Positions 28,771-39,825 are shown, numbered from the stretch's first letter. The stretch: DNA of 39,850 nt from Zoopage sp. CT-All (GCA_004114245.1 QZWS01000020.1:1-39850); one strand, 5' to 3'. Notes: generated from the sequence alone by a model not told the origin. Program-made: numbers and translations.

Positions 28771-31700
28771 ATGAGCGATGCCGATGGTGGTGGGGGGAGC
28801 GGCGCGAGCAGCCGGCGCGCGACATCATCTGCCAACCCCATCACTCGACTGTTCCGGCGCTCCACCGCGCCGGACCACCACGCCGACATTTCCAACGCAT
28901 CCGCGACGTCGGATGCCACATTTGAGCAGGCCTCTTTGGCGAGCACGGACTATCACGCGCAGATCCATGCCAAGGACGAGACCATCAGACAGCTGCGCGA
29001 CGAGACAGAAACGTTCACAGAGACAATACGCGTCATCAACAAGGATGCTGCCGATTGGAAGAAGAAGTACATGGAAGCATGGCGGAAGAAAGAGGAGCTG
29101 AAAGAGGCGGTGGAACAGCTGCAGAGCGAGGTCAAGCAGACCGAGTCCCGGGGTAAAGGTACCCAGTCCACCTTCAATTGCTTGTTGCCCCAAGACCATT
29201 TCAATCGTGTAGAGGAAAAGGCAATGGTCGATTCTCTCGCACGCAAGATTCGGCAGCTTGAATCGACCAACATTCATCTGCAGCAAACGCTGTCTGCCAC
29301 CAATGCTCAGCTGGTGGCTTCCCTTGGCGAAGGCGGTAAAGACGAGGTCGTGCTAGAACTCGAACTTTCTCTTGCCGAGCGCGATGCGCTGGTCGATGGG
29401 CTCAATCGGGATGTAAAGGCCTTGAACGACGACGTCAAGCGGCTAGAAGAAGAGGTGGAGATTTGGAAGCGCAGAGAACAGGAAGCGCTGGATCGTGCCG
29501 GAAAGCTGGGCGACAGTGTCGAGCGGATGAAAAAAGATAGGGACGCGGCGACTGCCGAACTGAAGAGACTTGCTGCACAGGTGGATGCGTTAAAGGCCAT
29601 GGAGACGGTGAATGATAGTAGCCCTAAGGAGCGCGAGATCCGAGGGTTGGGGGACGAGTTAAAGGCCGCGCGAGACCTGGTTGGAGTTCTGCAAGCCAAA
29701 GTCGTGGATGGCGAGGTGGCATTGACTGGAGTGCGCAAGGATCTAGCGGCTACCCAGCTACAGCAAACCCAGCTGCAGCAAACCAAGCTGCTGGCTAGCG
29801 CTGCCACAGTTGGAAGTCCAACATCATCTCGGAAGAAGTTAGCCACCATCCCCGAAACGGATGTATCAGCGGACTATGCACAAATCGTGGCACAGCTCGA
29901 AGCCCATCTCGCCGAGTCCAAATCGTCGTTCCGCAAGGCCATAGATGATCTCAAGTCTGCACACCTTGATCTCGACGTTTCAAGGGCCGAAACGATGCAG
30001 GCGGCAAAGGAAATCGCGTCATTGAAGCTGTACACCCAGAAAATCGAAAATGACCTCGAGAGGACGTCAAGACGAGCATCAAGATCGTTGAGAGGCTCTG
30101 GGGATGCCCGAGATCCGACCAAACCTGACTGGCAGCTTCAGATCCATATCCCGCACGATGCCTTTAATGACGATGACGTGGTTCCTGATCACGCCAGGAT
30201 CGAGGACATGGATGACGCTGAACTCCGCGACGTGATCCATCGTCTACGTGACGAGCTGAACGCATCGCGCGCCTCAACGATGCAGCAAGACGCGGCTACT
30301 GCCAGGCTTGAGAAGGAGAACCGCATGCTGGTCGAGCGTCAAGTCGTGCTGCAGCGCCGAATCAACCAGAGCCCTGCCACTGCGACGGACAAAGTGGAGG
30401 AGAGGAGTGCTCCATCGACGGATGGATACGGAAGTAGGAAGCAGCGCGGACTGAGCATGGTGTCTGCGCGCTTTGCAACGGGCAACTCCCACATCAGGTC
30501 ATTATCACGCCACAGACGCACCGATTCGCAGCAATCTAGTACGCCACCGGTCTCGCAAAGTGAGTATGATGACCCGGAGGAGCCCGAGCACTCTGCTCCC
30601 ATGTCTCGGCAGCATTCTCAATCGGGGTTGGACTCCCCTGGCTCCCATGTGTCTTTCGAGCTCCATCATGCTCCTTCCGCTGCCTCGCCGCTTGCAGTGC
30701 TGGACACGCACAAAGCACTGGTGGCGTCGACCCGCGAAGCATTCCTTGCATCCAAACGCAAATCAATTATTGGCGACATTACCGCGAGCGTCATTGGGCC
30801 AGAGTCGACGGAGGAACGAATGGCTCGCGAGCTCCTCGAGCTAAGGCAGGAGCTCGCAGAGAAGGATGCTATTATCCGCGAGCTGCAAATGATCGACGAA
30901 GACGATGAGGAGGCAGTCGACCAGGACGGTGGCTATGCTCAGGATACGTTGAGGACCGAGACACCGCCGAGACGCGATCATCTCAATCCCCAGTTGACGA
31001 GCACACCGCTAAGACGCCGTTCTAATTCGAGTCGCAGCTCATTTGGAAAACGGCATCCCGAAGGCAGCTTAAATTATGGAATCCGACAGTCTGAACACTA
31101 CGCTCTTCGCGCAGACTGCGAGCAGCTGCAAGAAGAAATCCGACGACTGGCACAGAACCGACAAGACCTGGATCGCGATTTAACAACAAAAGACCAAGAG
31201 GTGGAAATGCTGCGAGGGCAGATGAACTCTATTCTTGATCGATCCCGTTCATTTGTTCATGGCGGCGTGGATGCGGACACGACGGCTATGACAGAGTTTG
31301 ATCCTGATCGCACCCACCCCATCATTCGCGAAACAGAAGCTCTGATCGGCAGTCTTCGTCAGGAAGTCAAGTTGCTTCGGATGGAGCGCGATGGCGTGTC
31401 GGAGGAGCTACAGGAGCGGATCAATCGACTCAAGGACGAAGCCGTTGCCGAAATGGCCCGACTTGAATGGCATGTTGACAAGCAAGCTGCTCGGCTGCGT
31501 GTGTTCGGTGAGGAGATCCCTTTCGAAGACGAGGAGCAGCAAGCAGCGATAAATTCGTCATTCAGCTTTGGAGTTGTGCGGCGCTTGCGACGGTCGAACG
31601 CGGTGCTAAAGAAAAGTCTGGAGCAGACTATAGCGCTGATCAGCGCTGAAAATCTGCCAGCGGACGACGCTTGGCTGTTTGCATTGAGGTCATACGAGGA

Positions 31701-33439
31701 TCAGCAATCCAAAGACGATGCAGCTGACGATGATGATATTTGGAATCAGTTAATGGAGAAATTCACGTCTCAGGAAGACCATCGTAAGATGCAGGCGATG
31801 GATCGCTACATCGGCGAGATGGAAATGCTGCTGCAAAAGAAAGACATGGAAATAGAGCACATGGATCTTTCGATTTCTCGGCTCGAGCGGCAATGTATTC
31901 GTGCAGAGGAGCGCTTGGCGGATGCCGACGCCCGAGCTGCGGTTGCAGAGCAGGTGTCAGCCGCGATTCGTCAAGAGTTGGTACATCGTCAGAGAGAATT
32001 CGATGATCTCAAATCCTCAAAGCGCAGGAGCATGCGCGTCACCAGTGCCAGCGGCAGCACTCGCGGTGGAGACTTTTCCTTTAGTGCATTAGGCACACAG
32101 GAGGACATGGCCGAGTTGCTTCGGCAAAATGACGAATCGCTTGTGGGCTTAGAAGAGCTGGCAAGAATGTCATCTCGGGCAATTGGGACCCGAGATGTGT
32201 CCGATGTTCGAAGCAATGCCTCGGGCCAAGGCGAGTCTAGCTCGATGACTGCGATCCTGGATGCATTGATCAACTGCGCTCAAAATTTCGGCAATCGGCT
32301 CAACGATCTCATAGGTCGTCATTGCGAGGTCTTGCGCAGGATTGAGGGATCATCGGCACAGTCAACCGTCAGCAATCGGTCGCCAGCCAATCGGTCGCCA
32401 GCCAATCATACTAGATCAGCTGTCCGACCAGCTGATGTCGACGCATTCGCTGAATTAAATCGTTTGCTTGGCGAAACATTGGCCGAGATGCTGGCTACAC
32501 TGGAGAGCCTGCTCGCTCGTGCTCTGCGTCGTACTCGGCAGCTAGAATCCGAGACCGACACGGCGACAGAGATAGGAGACGGTAGGAATCATGAGCTAGC
32601 AACATGGGTAATGGTGTGTACTTTAGATTTGGTTGGTGCTCGGCGGTCAAGGACGATGCGAAACAGCACTAGTGCGCAGTACAATTCGTCACACGCCTCC
32701 ATGCTGCTTGCCGAAGAACGCCGCAAGACTGCCAAGCTTTCTGAAGACGTTCGGATGCTACAGAGCATCCTTGATGCTGGTGAGCGCAGCAACAAGGTTG
32801 GCAGTGATCATATCGGTGTTTTTTCTATTGATATTAGGGACCTGAGTCGGTTATGCAGCTCCGCCAAGACAATTCTCACCTTCAAGCTGAGCTTGAACGG
32901 CTGGACCAAGCTGTTCGCGAACGCGAAGAAACTGTCGAGCAGGAGCGGCTGAGCCATGAGGTTTGTGTAGGACTTGTCAACCCAACTAATCCGCGTTGCA
33001 GGTAGACGTCAATAAAATGCATGACAAGTTGGAGCGAACGCGATCAAAAAATCAAGACCAACAGCGATTGCTTGCGCAGGAGGTCAAGTACTTGCGTGAG
33101 AAATTCCGTCGTGAGGCCGGTTTCCGGACCGACCTGGGCTTTCAGAAACGCTACTTCCTTCATCTGCTCGGTGGCATGGAAATGTCGGAGCAGGCAACAC
33201 TGCACCTTATTGCGTCAATCATGGACGAAGATCGATCAGGCGTGGGAGGCATGAGTGATGGCAGCATGGTGCGCAATCCCCAGTCGCGATTTCGTGCTGC
33301 CATCCTTGCTGTGATTGCCATCCATCGCATGCGGAAGCTCAGCCAGAACTGGCAGTCGATTCGATCCATCAAGTACGGCTCGGCTGCAAAAAATCGGCCC
33401 AAGTCGGTTATCTCCGAGACCACGTACCAGCGCATATGA
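28771..33439 (+). CDS. PACT-domain coiled-coil protein (pericentrin/Pcp1-like MTOC scaffold)
   Basis: Five exons: 28771-29152, 29213-32581, 32627-32796, 32838-32960 and 33002-33439; 4,482 nt, 1,493 residues. Start MSDADGGGG; the in-frame GTG six bases upstream is not used. The N-terminus is disordered and Ser/Arg-rich. It is followed by coiled coil for most of its length (for example YHAQIHAKDETIRQLRDE and KYMEAWRKKEELKEAVEQLQ), broken by Ser/Pro-rich loops near residues 560-650. The C-terminus holds the PACT signature (about 1370-1450): VKYLREKFRREAGFRTDLGF, then QKRYFLHLLGGMEMSEQATL, then IHRMRKLSQNW. Family knowledge: PACT targets AKAP450, pericentrin, Spc110 and Pcp1 to centrosomes or spindle pole bodies, and binds calmodulin. 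In a flagellated fungus it would sit at centrioles or basal bodies (inference). The 32797 donor (gttggc) is weak but gives correct frame. Confidence 0.88.
29755..29784 (+). repeat. 15-bp tandem repeat (two copies) in the PACT gene
   Basis: Two copies of cagctRcagcaaacc encode QLQQT-QLQQT inside the coiled coil. It is a minor in-frame repeat. Confidence 0.7.
32374..32407 (+). repeat. 15-bp tandem repeat (two copies plus partial) in the PACT gene
   Basis: Perfect 15-bp unit aatcggtcgccagcc repeated twice, followed by aatc, encoding NRSPA-NRSPA-N in a disordered linker. Perfect identity suggests recent slippage and likely length polymorphism. Confidence 0.8.
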
Positions 33440-33809
33440 GTGGGTGAAGTTTGAGAAGTATTGCTATTGCTATTGCAGCCATGTCATAAATGTAGTATTT
33501 GCAGCTGTCCTTATTCCAATCAAGCCACAGAAAATGCATAATGCGCAAAGGTGTGGGTGTTTAAATTACACTTATGCTAGAAGGCAACGTCTCAGAGCAA
33601 CAACATAGCATAGCGCCGCAGTAGTACCGCACCAGGAAACGAAAGATAAGAATACGAGACGAACGATGGAATGTAGGAGACAACGCTAGTGGCCCAAAAG
33701 CTGAGCGACAGCATCGAAAAACCTTGACGTGAATGACGAGCTGTCCCATCGACGAACTCCTTTACAAGCCGCCGCCGGTCTTTACCGGCATGTGTAACTC
33801 AACCCGATG
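33440..33809. other. 3' intergenic region between convergent PACT and DUF1636 genes
   Basis: 370 nt between two stop codons. It is moderately AT-rich near 33460-33560. No open frame, repeat or RNA gene is supportable; it presumably holds two 3' UTRs. Confidence 0.5.
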
Positions 33810-34979
33810 TCATAACCAGTCACGAGTATGACTTGAATCGGACGTTTGTGCTTGATAACGCGAGTCTATTCTTAACGGCGAACCCGGATATACCGGAGTC
33901 TCCAAGTCGATTATGGAAACATCGACATCCAGTTCGTTTACATCACTTGCCGGTTCTGGTTCCACCTTGGCGAGTATAGCATTCGTAACCGGTGCCTTCA
34001 TGACGGGCGGTATCCTGGCTAGTATCGTGGACTTTAAAGCAGTGGGCCGATCCTTAACTTTGGAAAACCCAGCGGTACCGCCGACATCTTTGACCCAGTC
34101 ACGAGCAAACCCCAGCACATCATTGATGGCTGCTTTATCACCGTCCTTGATCCCACCAAACTGATATGTGTATTTCCCGGGCGCAGCATAGGCGATGGCG
34201 TTGGGCGTAGCACAATGCGAAAGACACTCCACTGGCTTGATATCTAAGCAAGCACGCACAGAAGCCGCGGGCGAGGCAACCTCGGTCTGACGATCAACGA
34301 TTTGCTTGTATAGGCGCTGACCAGACTTGACACGATATTTCTTACCGTGAAATCGGGCCGAGGTTGCCGTAGTTATGGGAAAGGATACGCTGGGCGTGGG
34401 CGATGGTGGCGGCAGCGCCGTGACCATATCTTCCATATCCAAGACCATACCAGCAGGAACGGGCGCCATTCCGCTCATGCATAGGGCCTCCTTTGTAGGA
34501 TCCCGCTTGCGATCACATTTGACGCAAACGAATAATGTGTGGCGGATTTGCGGCGCTTGGGATGGTGGAGAATCGCGCATCGCAGCCAAGTTTACGCCCG
34601 AGTCATTCCTGCGCACCTTGGGCGCTTCGTCCAGGGGTGTCCTCTTGGCGATCGATGCCACCATCGTTGCATCCGACGCCATATCGTACTCCAATGCGGA
34701 GCCAATTAGTCCACTTGTACCATCGTCCGATTCCACGCGCACTGCGTCAAGAGCCACGTCGGTCTCCTTCTCTACGACCGCCAGTCCAGATTCCATCGCA
34801 GCCACCATCCATCGAACCCCGCAAACAACTCTTCTTAGCACCCAACACAAACATTGCCCGAAACACCGCCGCCCGCGCTGTGAGTCGAATGTGATGACGA
34901 GGATGGTGGCGAGGGCGGTGAGGTAGAAGAAGTTGCGACATCCCCAGAGGCTCCAGTCCTGGACGAGCACCGAGGGCAT
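33810..34979 (-). CDS. Membrane-anchored DUF1636 (thioredoxin-like ferredoxin) protein
   Basis: Single exon, 389 residues; start MPSVLVQDWS. One hydrophobic segment near residues 17-31 (NFFYLTALATILVITF) suggests an N-terminal anchor. The C-terminal half matches DUF1636, a bacterial/cyanobacterial metal-binding family with a [2Fe-2S] thioredoxin-like ferredoxin pattern. Its parts are TLFVCVKCDRKRD (Cys152, Cys155), VECLSHCATPNAIAYA (Cys252, Cys256), APGKYTYQFGGI, and DRPTALKSTILARIPPV. The last two are the characteristic GKWTYxFG and RPxxLxxxxLARIPP blocks of the family. A Pro/Ser/Thr insertion of about 60 residues separates the two Cys pairs, and a ~60-residue acidic tail follows the domain. 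In bacteria the family is linked to metal homeostasis, but its function is unproven. The eukaryotic version with a transmembrane anchor is unusual. Confidence 0.75.
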   Translation of the reverse strand: MPSVLVQDWSLWGCRNFFYLTALATILVITFDSQRGRRCFGQCLCWVLRRVVCGVRWMVAAMESGLAVVEKETDVALDAVRVESDDGTSGLIGSALEYDMASDATMVASIAKRTPLDEAPKVRRNDSGVNLAAMRDSPPSQAPQIRHTLFVCVKCDRKRDPTKEALCMSGMAPVPAGMVLDMEDMVTALPPPSPTPSVSFPITTATSARFHGKKYRVKSGQRLYKQIVDRQTEVASPAASVRACLDIKPVECLSHCATPNAIAYAAPGKYTYQFGGIKDGDKAAINDVLGFARDWVKDVGGTAGFSKVKDRPTALKSTILARIPPVMKAPVTNAILAKVEPEPASDVNELDVDVSIIDLETPVYPGSPLRIDSRYQAQTSDSSHTRDWL

Positions 34980-36399
34980 ATGGGATTGTGCGCGGATGGT
35001 GGCGGAAGGAATGTATGCAACGGGGTGTGACGTGGGCCGCGGATGCCGTGTTGGGAGGATCTAGAGCGGACCAATGGTGAGGCGAAAAGCGCCATGCGAT
35101 AGCGAATTGATCTGATAAGATCCTATCGTGGGAGGGCTAATTACCGTATTACTATTGGAGCCCACACATTTGCCAACTGATGCCTCCCTGGGACAGACAA
35201 GGCAATAAGGCACTACACCCTCCAAGACATAAGTCTGACATGTTCCACAAATGCTGGACACAGGTGGACACTACTATAATGTGGGCAGTATACAGAAAAT
35301 GGTGTATTCACCCACTGAGCTTGGACCAGGCTGCAGCTCTAGGCGGCTGATGCATTCCAAATGCACCATATGATTCAGTCATGTTTGAAATGGATCAGTC
35401 ATTACATGCTTTGAAAGTAGGACAATCCTGTCTCCAGTTATGAGACTGTCTCATCAAGGACAAGGGGATGGCCATGCTCACAAGAGAGGAGCAATAGTGT
35501 CAGGGCCATACCCCTTGTAGTGACAGTCTTGTCTTTTCTCTGCGTAATCAACACAGGTTTCTCTGCCCTCCTTGCATCCCTTGCACTCTGCTTGCCCCCA
35601 GGCCCCTCCTGGCCCGGGCAGACGTTACAGATTGATTACGCCCCCAACATAGGTGCTGGGCAGTGTCCCGGGGGCATGCTCAGCACTTGGCGGCCGTCGG
35701 CCTTGTCCTCTCCACTGCTGGCGTCACCCACCCTTGGTTGGCCTTGTTGTGGTGCACGGCCATGACAGGGGTTGTGACTGTGCTCTTTTCTCTTTGGTGT
35801 GTTTTCCGGGACCAGGAATACATAGACTTCCATCGTATTCCTGCCCAAGTCCCTTTCACATCCACGAGTATAACACTTGTCCTCCCCGCCGGCCTCCCTC
35901 CTCCGGCTGCAGCCACCCGACGCCGCCTATACTTTGCCACTCTTATCTCCGCTGTGGTCGCCATGGCGCTGCTCCCCTCTAGCGTCCGGCGTCCGTCGGC
36001 CTCGTTTCCCCTGCCACCATCATCATCCTCAGCCGGCACCATGTCCTCCCTGCCGGCCTCCCTCCCCCCAACCGCAGCCGCCTGACAAATAGTGGGTATG
36101 TGTGACAGTTGTAGGAATCGAGCAATTGTAGTGAGTAATTGTGATCAGGATGGGTGAGTGGCATCTTGTAGAATAATGTATGTTTTGCAAGCTTTTTAAA
36201 AATTTGAACAGATTTTAAGTACTACTTTTTTGCTTTTAGAATGTTCTGAAACATTCCAGAACACCACAGTCACATATGTTCATGACCGAGTTGGTCACCA
36301 AACAAATATAAGCATCGGAGTTATAACAAGAGCTGTATGAGTATGCATATCTCTCAAGCGCAAGAGACCATATAATACACTGCAAATCAGCCAACGCCG
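34980..36399. other. Gene-poor 1.4-kb region
   Basis: No gene is supportable. There are open frames on both strands (for example 35663-36085, +, with a hydrophobic stretch and a Pro/Ser-rich tail; and 35061-35261, -, with CGTCQ and CLVC zinc-like pairs), but none starts, ends or splices convincingly or matches a known family. A short imperfect repeat (ccggcctccctcc) occurs at about 35888 and 36052. From 36100 to 36400 the sequence is AT-rich. It may contain degraded mobile-element sequence (inference). Confidence 0.4.
36238..36262. promoter_or_regulatory. Heat shock element (five 5-bp units, four perfect)
   Basis: The run aGAAt-gTTCt-gAAAc-aTTCc-aGAAc is a contiguous array of alternating nGAAn/nTTCn units, the binding site of trimeric HSF. 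Only the third unit deviates (AAA for GAA). It lies 3' of the NEK kinase stop and about 1.26 kb upstream of the DUF1636 start, so its target is unclear. Confidence 0.65.
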
Positions 36400-38118
36400 T
36401 TATCGACGCAGCTTGAGAAATGGCGAAGGAAGCGACACATCTGCCAAACCATTGCCAGCCACTTCAGCTGCCTGTCCATTCATATCGGCTAATCCACGAT
36501 CTCGAAGACTGGACACCCGTGTGACGTCTGCCATCGTAGTATCTACCATCATTGCATGCTCGGCTTCCTCGTCGTCAGCTACTTCGGCATCCAGCACATT
36601 ACTTAAGCGAAGCGTGCGTTGCAGCGCCAGGGATGAAACCTTGCGTGATACAACCCCAATAGCGCCAATGCCGCCACTGCCGGCCTCCTTGCGTTGGAGA
36701 AGCTGCTGTTGCTGGCGACGATTCAAGTACGGCGATGCTCGAAGCGCTCCTCGGCCTTCCTTCGGCTTTCTACTGCCAGTTGCGGATATCACAGATGTTG
36801 GGTGCGACGGCGGCACGATTGCACCACCCAGCATGGCCGCTTGGCTAACCTTGGCCTGGACTTGCTTGAGCATACCAGCGACCTCAACTTCTTTACGCGC
36901 AATCGTCTCTTCGCGCGGCCATAGACTCGCTTCCCGCATATCAAGCTCCCGAGCACGCATGTTGAGGGATTCTTCGGCAGCGGCTAGGATGCGCTCCTTA
37001 GCAGCAATGGCCTTCTCGCGTTCCAGGAGCGCGCTCTCTAATTCCAAAAGCCGAGAATCCTGGGCAGGCCTTTTCGTGCCAGCATTTTCGCTCAAAAAAA
37101 CAGAATCCTTGTTAGCTGCCTGCTTGGATCGTTCTATCTGCAATGCAATATCTTGAATCCGCGGCACCTGCAATAGCTCAATCGTGGATGGTCGCAAACT
37201 AGGCTGCACACGGCTGATCAGTAACAGCAAGCCTCTGAGTTGGTCAGCCCACATTGACATTGAGCATCGACGAAATGGCGCGTCGCAGCTCGTCCGAATA
37301 CACATCCGGGACTGATCGCATTGGCACACCATAGGCAATCCGTGCATTCAACTCAGCCTGCGAGCGAGCGAGAAACGGCGGCTCGAGCAGACATAATTCG
37401 TAAATAAGACATCCTAGCCCCCAGATATCCGATTTGACGTTATAGGTAGCACCAGAGACAAGCTCAGGGGACATATAGTAGGGCGTGCCGACAAGGGTGC
37501 GTGCGAATCCATGGTCGGGATGCGTGACAACACGCGAGAGGCCGAAATCGCCAAGTTTAACGTTCTTGTTCTCGTCCAAGAACACTTTGATGGAGTATTA
37601 GGGCACAAGAGGAAAGGAAACGGCGCGGGAGTACCATTGGCGCATTTGAGATCACGATGGAGGATCGCTTCGCCGGCAGCCTCCCCTTTCGCGGCATTGG
37701 CACCATTTCTCCTCGCGTACCCATAATGACACTCATTCAACGCCATCGCAAGCTGCGCAAACCATCGCCACACTAGCCCCTCCTCTATGCCCAACCCCCT
37801 GTTTCCTCCGCCTCCGCCCTTGGCCTTCACGGCCCGCACCACCTCGGCGAGATCCCCACCGCCGCAATACTCCATCACCAATCCAATTACTCTACGCTCA
37901 CGATCCACAAATCTCTCATAATACCGCACAATGTTGTCGTGACGCAGGGTACGGAGGATGTTGACCTCGGAGACGATTTGCTGGCGCTCATGGGCAGAGA
38001 GATTGTGGTAAGGGATGCGCTTTAGGATGAGGCGATGACCGTCGGCGCGACGCACGAGGCGGTGAATGGTGCCGTAGGAGCCGCGGCCGATGACGTCCAG
38101 TACTTGATATTTTTCCAT
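36400..38118 (-). CDS. NIMA/NEK2-type serine/threonine kinase
   Basis: Three exons: 37635-38118, 37253-37584 and 36400-37203; 1,620 nt, 539 residues. Start MEKYQVLDVIGRGSYGTIHR; an upstream in-frame ATG would run into the divergent gene. Kinase landmarks: GRGSYG loop, LILKRIPY lysine, HRDLKCAN, DFGLSR, GTPYYMSPE and MLNVNPSLRPST, in the order and wording of NIMA/NEK2. A Gly/Ala-rich insert (YARRNGANAAKGEAAGEA) precedes HRD, as in some fungal NIMA kinases. The non-catalytic tail starts with a charged coiled coil (LLELESALLEREKAIAAKE onward) and ends in a Ser/Arg-rich segment. Family role: mitotic entry, centrosome separation and, in ciliated cells, basal-body control. All catalytic residues are present. 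Confidence 0.93.
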
Positions 38119-38263
38119 TCTGCGAGAGGCGAGGTGTGGTTGGTGGGAGAAGGAAATGGCGCGATGTCGCGATGTCGCGCTGGGGGATGTCGCGGCGCTG
38201 GAGATGTCAACATTTTGACCACCATTGAGCACTGTGCCAGTCAAGTCAACCATCCCACGCCCC
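38119..38263. promoter_or_regulatory. Bidirectional promoter between NEK kinase and R-SNARE
   Basis: 145 nt separate the divergent start codons, so both core promoters must lie here. It contains a local imperfect repeat (gcgatgtcgcgatgtcgcg at about 38160). No TATA element was recognised. Confidence 0.5.
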
Positions 38264-39161
38264 ATGTCCATCGTCCTCGTGCTCATCGCGTACAGCCGCA
38301 CGGTGCTCGCCGAGTACGCAGACTCGGACCATGACTACTCTACAGGTATGATTGGTGGCTGCGCCGAAGGACTGTTCCGCCGGCTCTGCCCGAGTTCCCC
38401 ACAGCCTCATCTGCGAATTATGTAGTTACAAAGACAGTGCTGGAAAAGCTGCCAAAGAAGGACGGACGGGTCTCGTACGTTTACGACCGCTTCTTGTTCC
38501 ATTCCATCCGAAACGGCGACCTCGTCTACCTCTGCATGGCCGAAGAAGCCTTCAGTGTGTTGCTTTCCAGGATGCTCTTGCTTAGTAACATCTCTGTATT
38601 CTAGAGAGAAAGGTGGTATTTTCAATGCTGGATGAGGTCGTGGCGCGGTTCGAGGCGGTCACCGCTGGGAAGAACATCTCCGGGATGGGTGCTGGCGGTA
38701 TGAAATCATTTGCCCGGGATCTAGAGGAACTTACCGTACGTTTGTGCTTCTATTCAGCGCTTGGCGAACTGATATGGGTAGGATAAGTACAGCAAGCCAG
38801 ATGTCGACAAGGCCCAGGTGGCACGCGACGAGGTCGAGGAAACGCGTCGTCTCATGGTTCAAAACATCGGTACGTCAAGACACCTTGCCTACCTAGCCCC
38901 ATCTCATTTCTTCTCGGTGTGGGGATAGAACGGGTGCTGGAGAGGGGCGACTACCTCGACAATCTCGTCGACCGCACCTCGGACCTCGACACCACCGCAT
39001 TTGCATTTCGGAAGCGCAGCACTGCGCTAAGGAGGCGCATGTGGTGGAAGAACATGCGATTGATGCTGCTACTTGCCTGGATTATAGCCATGGGCGTGTA
39101 CTTTGTGATTGGGAGCGTATGCGGCTTCCCCGCATTTGGACAGTGTCGGTCCAGTGGGTGA
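38264..39161 (+). CDS. VAMP7-type longin R-SNARE
   Basis: Five exons: 38264-38345, 38426-38554, 38605-38735, 38788-38869 and 38929-39161; 657 nt, 218 residues. Start MSIVLVLIAYSRTVLAEYA, the beginning of a longin domain (about residues 1-110: YDRFLFHSIRNGDLVYLCMA, AFKRKVVFSMLDEVVARF). The R-SNARE motif follows (about 122-178) with the zero-layer arginine at about 147 in NIERVLERGDYLDNLVDRTS. The tail anchor is LMLLLAWIIAMGVYFVIG (about 187-204), followed by a short lumenal tail with two cysteines. Family knowledge: VAMP7/Nyv1-type SNAREs drive fusion with late endosomes, vacuoles and the plasma membrane. The first intron (80 nt) is the longest well-supported intron in this window. Confidence 0.94.
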
Positions 39162-39354
39162 GAGAGCCAGGGGGCGGGAGGGTGCCACCGATTCATCAGT
39201 CCTTGAGTCAGCGTTGGAAAGTCGGTGTGGGCATTGCAAATGTGTATACTGCGTTGAGCTGAGATCCCGAATACCTCTGCTCAAGCACATATGAATTGCG
39301 CAACAAGCAAGATCTATTGCAACTGCTCGCGCAAGTCTACACAGCCACCACCTC
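39162..39354. other. Short convergent intergenic region
   Basis: 193 nt between the R-SNARE and small heat shock protein stops. Nothing beyond presumed 3' UTRs is visible. Confidence 0.5.
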
Positions 39355-39825
39355 TCACTGCACGGTGATGGACTTGATGCCCTCGCGCTGCTGCGCCTTG
39401 GGCACCTTGACCTCCAGCACGCCGTTCTCAAACTTGGCCGAGCACTGGTCGGACTTGGTTCCGCGCATCAGCGGATACACGCGCTCGTACCTTCCATAGC
39501 GGCGCTCCTGATACAGCGCGCTCGGGGTCAGCTTCTCATCGGACTTCTTCTCAGCCCACACATGGATCGAGTCGCTGCGCGCGTCCACCTTGACATGCTC
39601 CTTCTTCACGCCGGGGAGCTCGACGCGGAGGACGTACGAGGAGTCGTCCTCGAAGAGGTCAGAGCGCGGCGACCAGGTGATGGGGCCGGCAGCCGGCTGG
39701 GTGCCAAAGGCGCTGGCGCTGGGAGTCAGCTGGTTGTAGTCGGACATAAAGTCGCGGAAGAGCGAGCCCATGCGGCGCTCCATCTGGGAAAACGGGTCGG
39801 CAATGTCAGCGCGGAAGAGGGACAT
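39355..39825 (-). CDS. Small heat shock protein (Hsp20/alpha-crystallin)
   Basis: Single exon, 156 residues. Start MSLFRADIADPFSQMERRMG; the N-terminal arm has a Phe-rich amphipathic stretch (SLFRDFMSDYNQL). The alpha-crystallin domain spans about residues 48-147: PRSDLFEDDSSYVLRVELPG, VKKEHVKVDARSD, RRYGRYERVYPLM, and the signature NGVLEVKVPKA, followed by a short tail (GIKSITVQ). It acts as an ATP-independent holdase in the cytosol. Only 25 nt upstream are in the window, so its promoter and any heat shock element are not visible. Confidence 0.96.
   Translation of the reverse strand: MSLFRADIADPFSQMERRMGSLFRDFMSDYNQLTPSASAFGTQPAAGPITWSPRSDLFEDDSSYVLRVELPGVKKEHVKVDARSDSIHVWAEKKSDEKLTPSALYQERRYGRYERVYPLMRGTKSDQCSAKFENGVLEVKVPKAQQREGIKSITVQ

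Noticed and set aside
35663-36085. 140-codon plus-strand open frame with a hydrophobic stretch
   Set aside because: No homologue recognised, Pro/Ser/Ala-rich tail from a GC-rich repeat, no convincing promoter or splice context.
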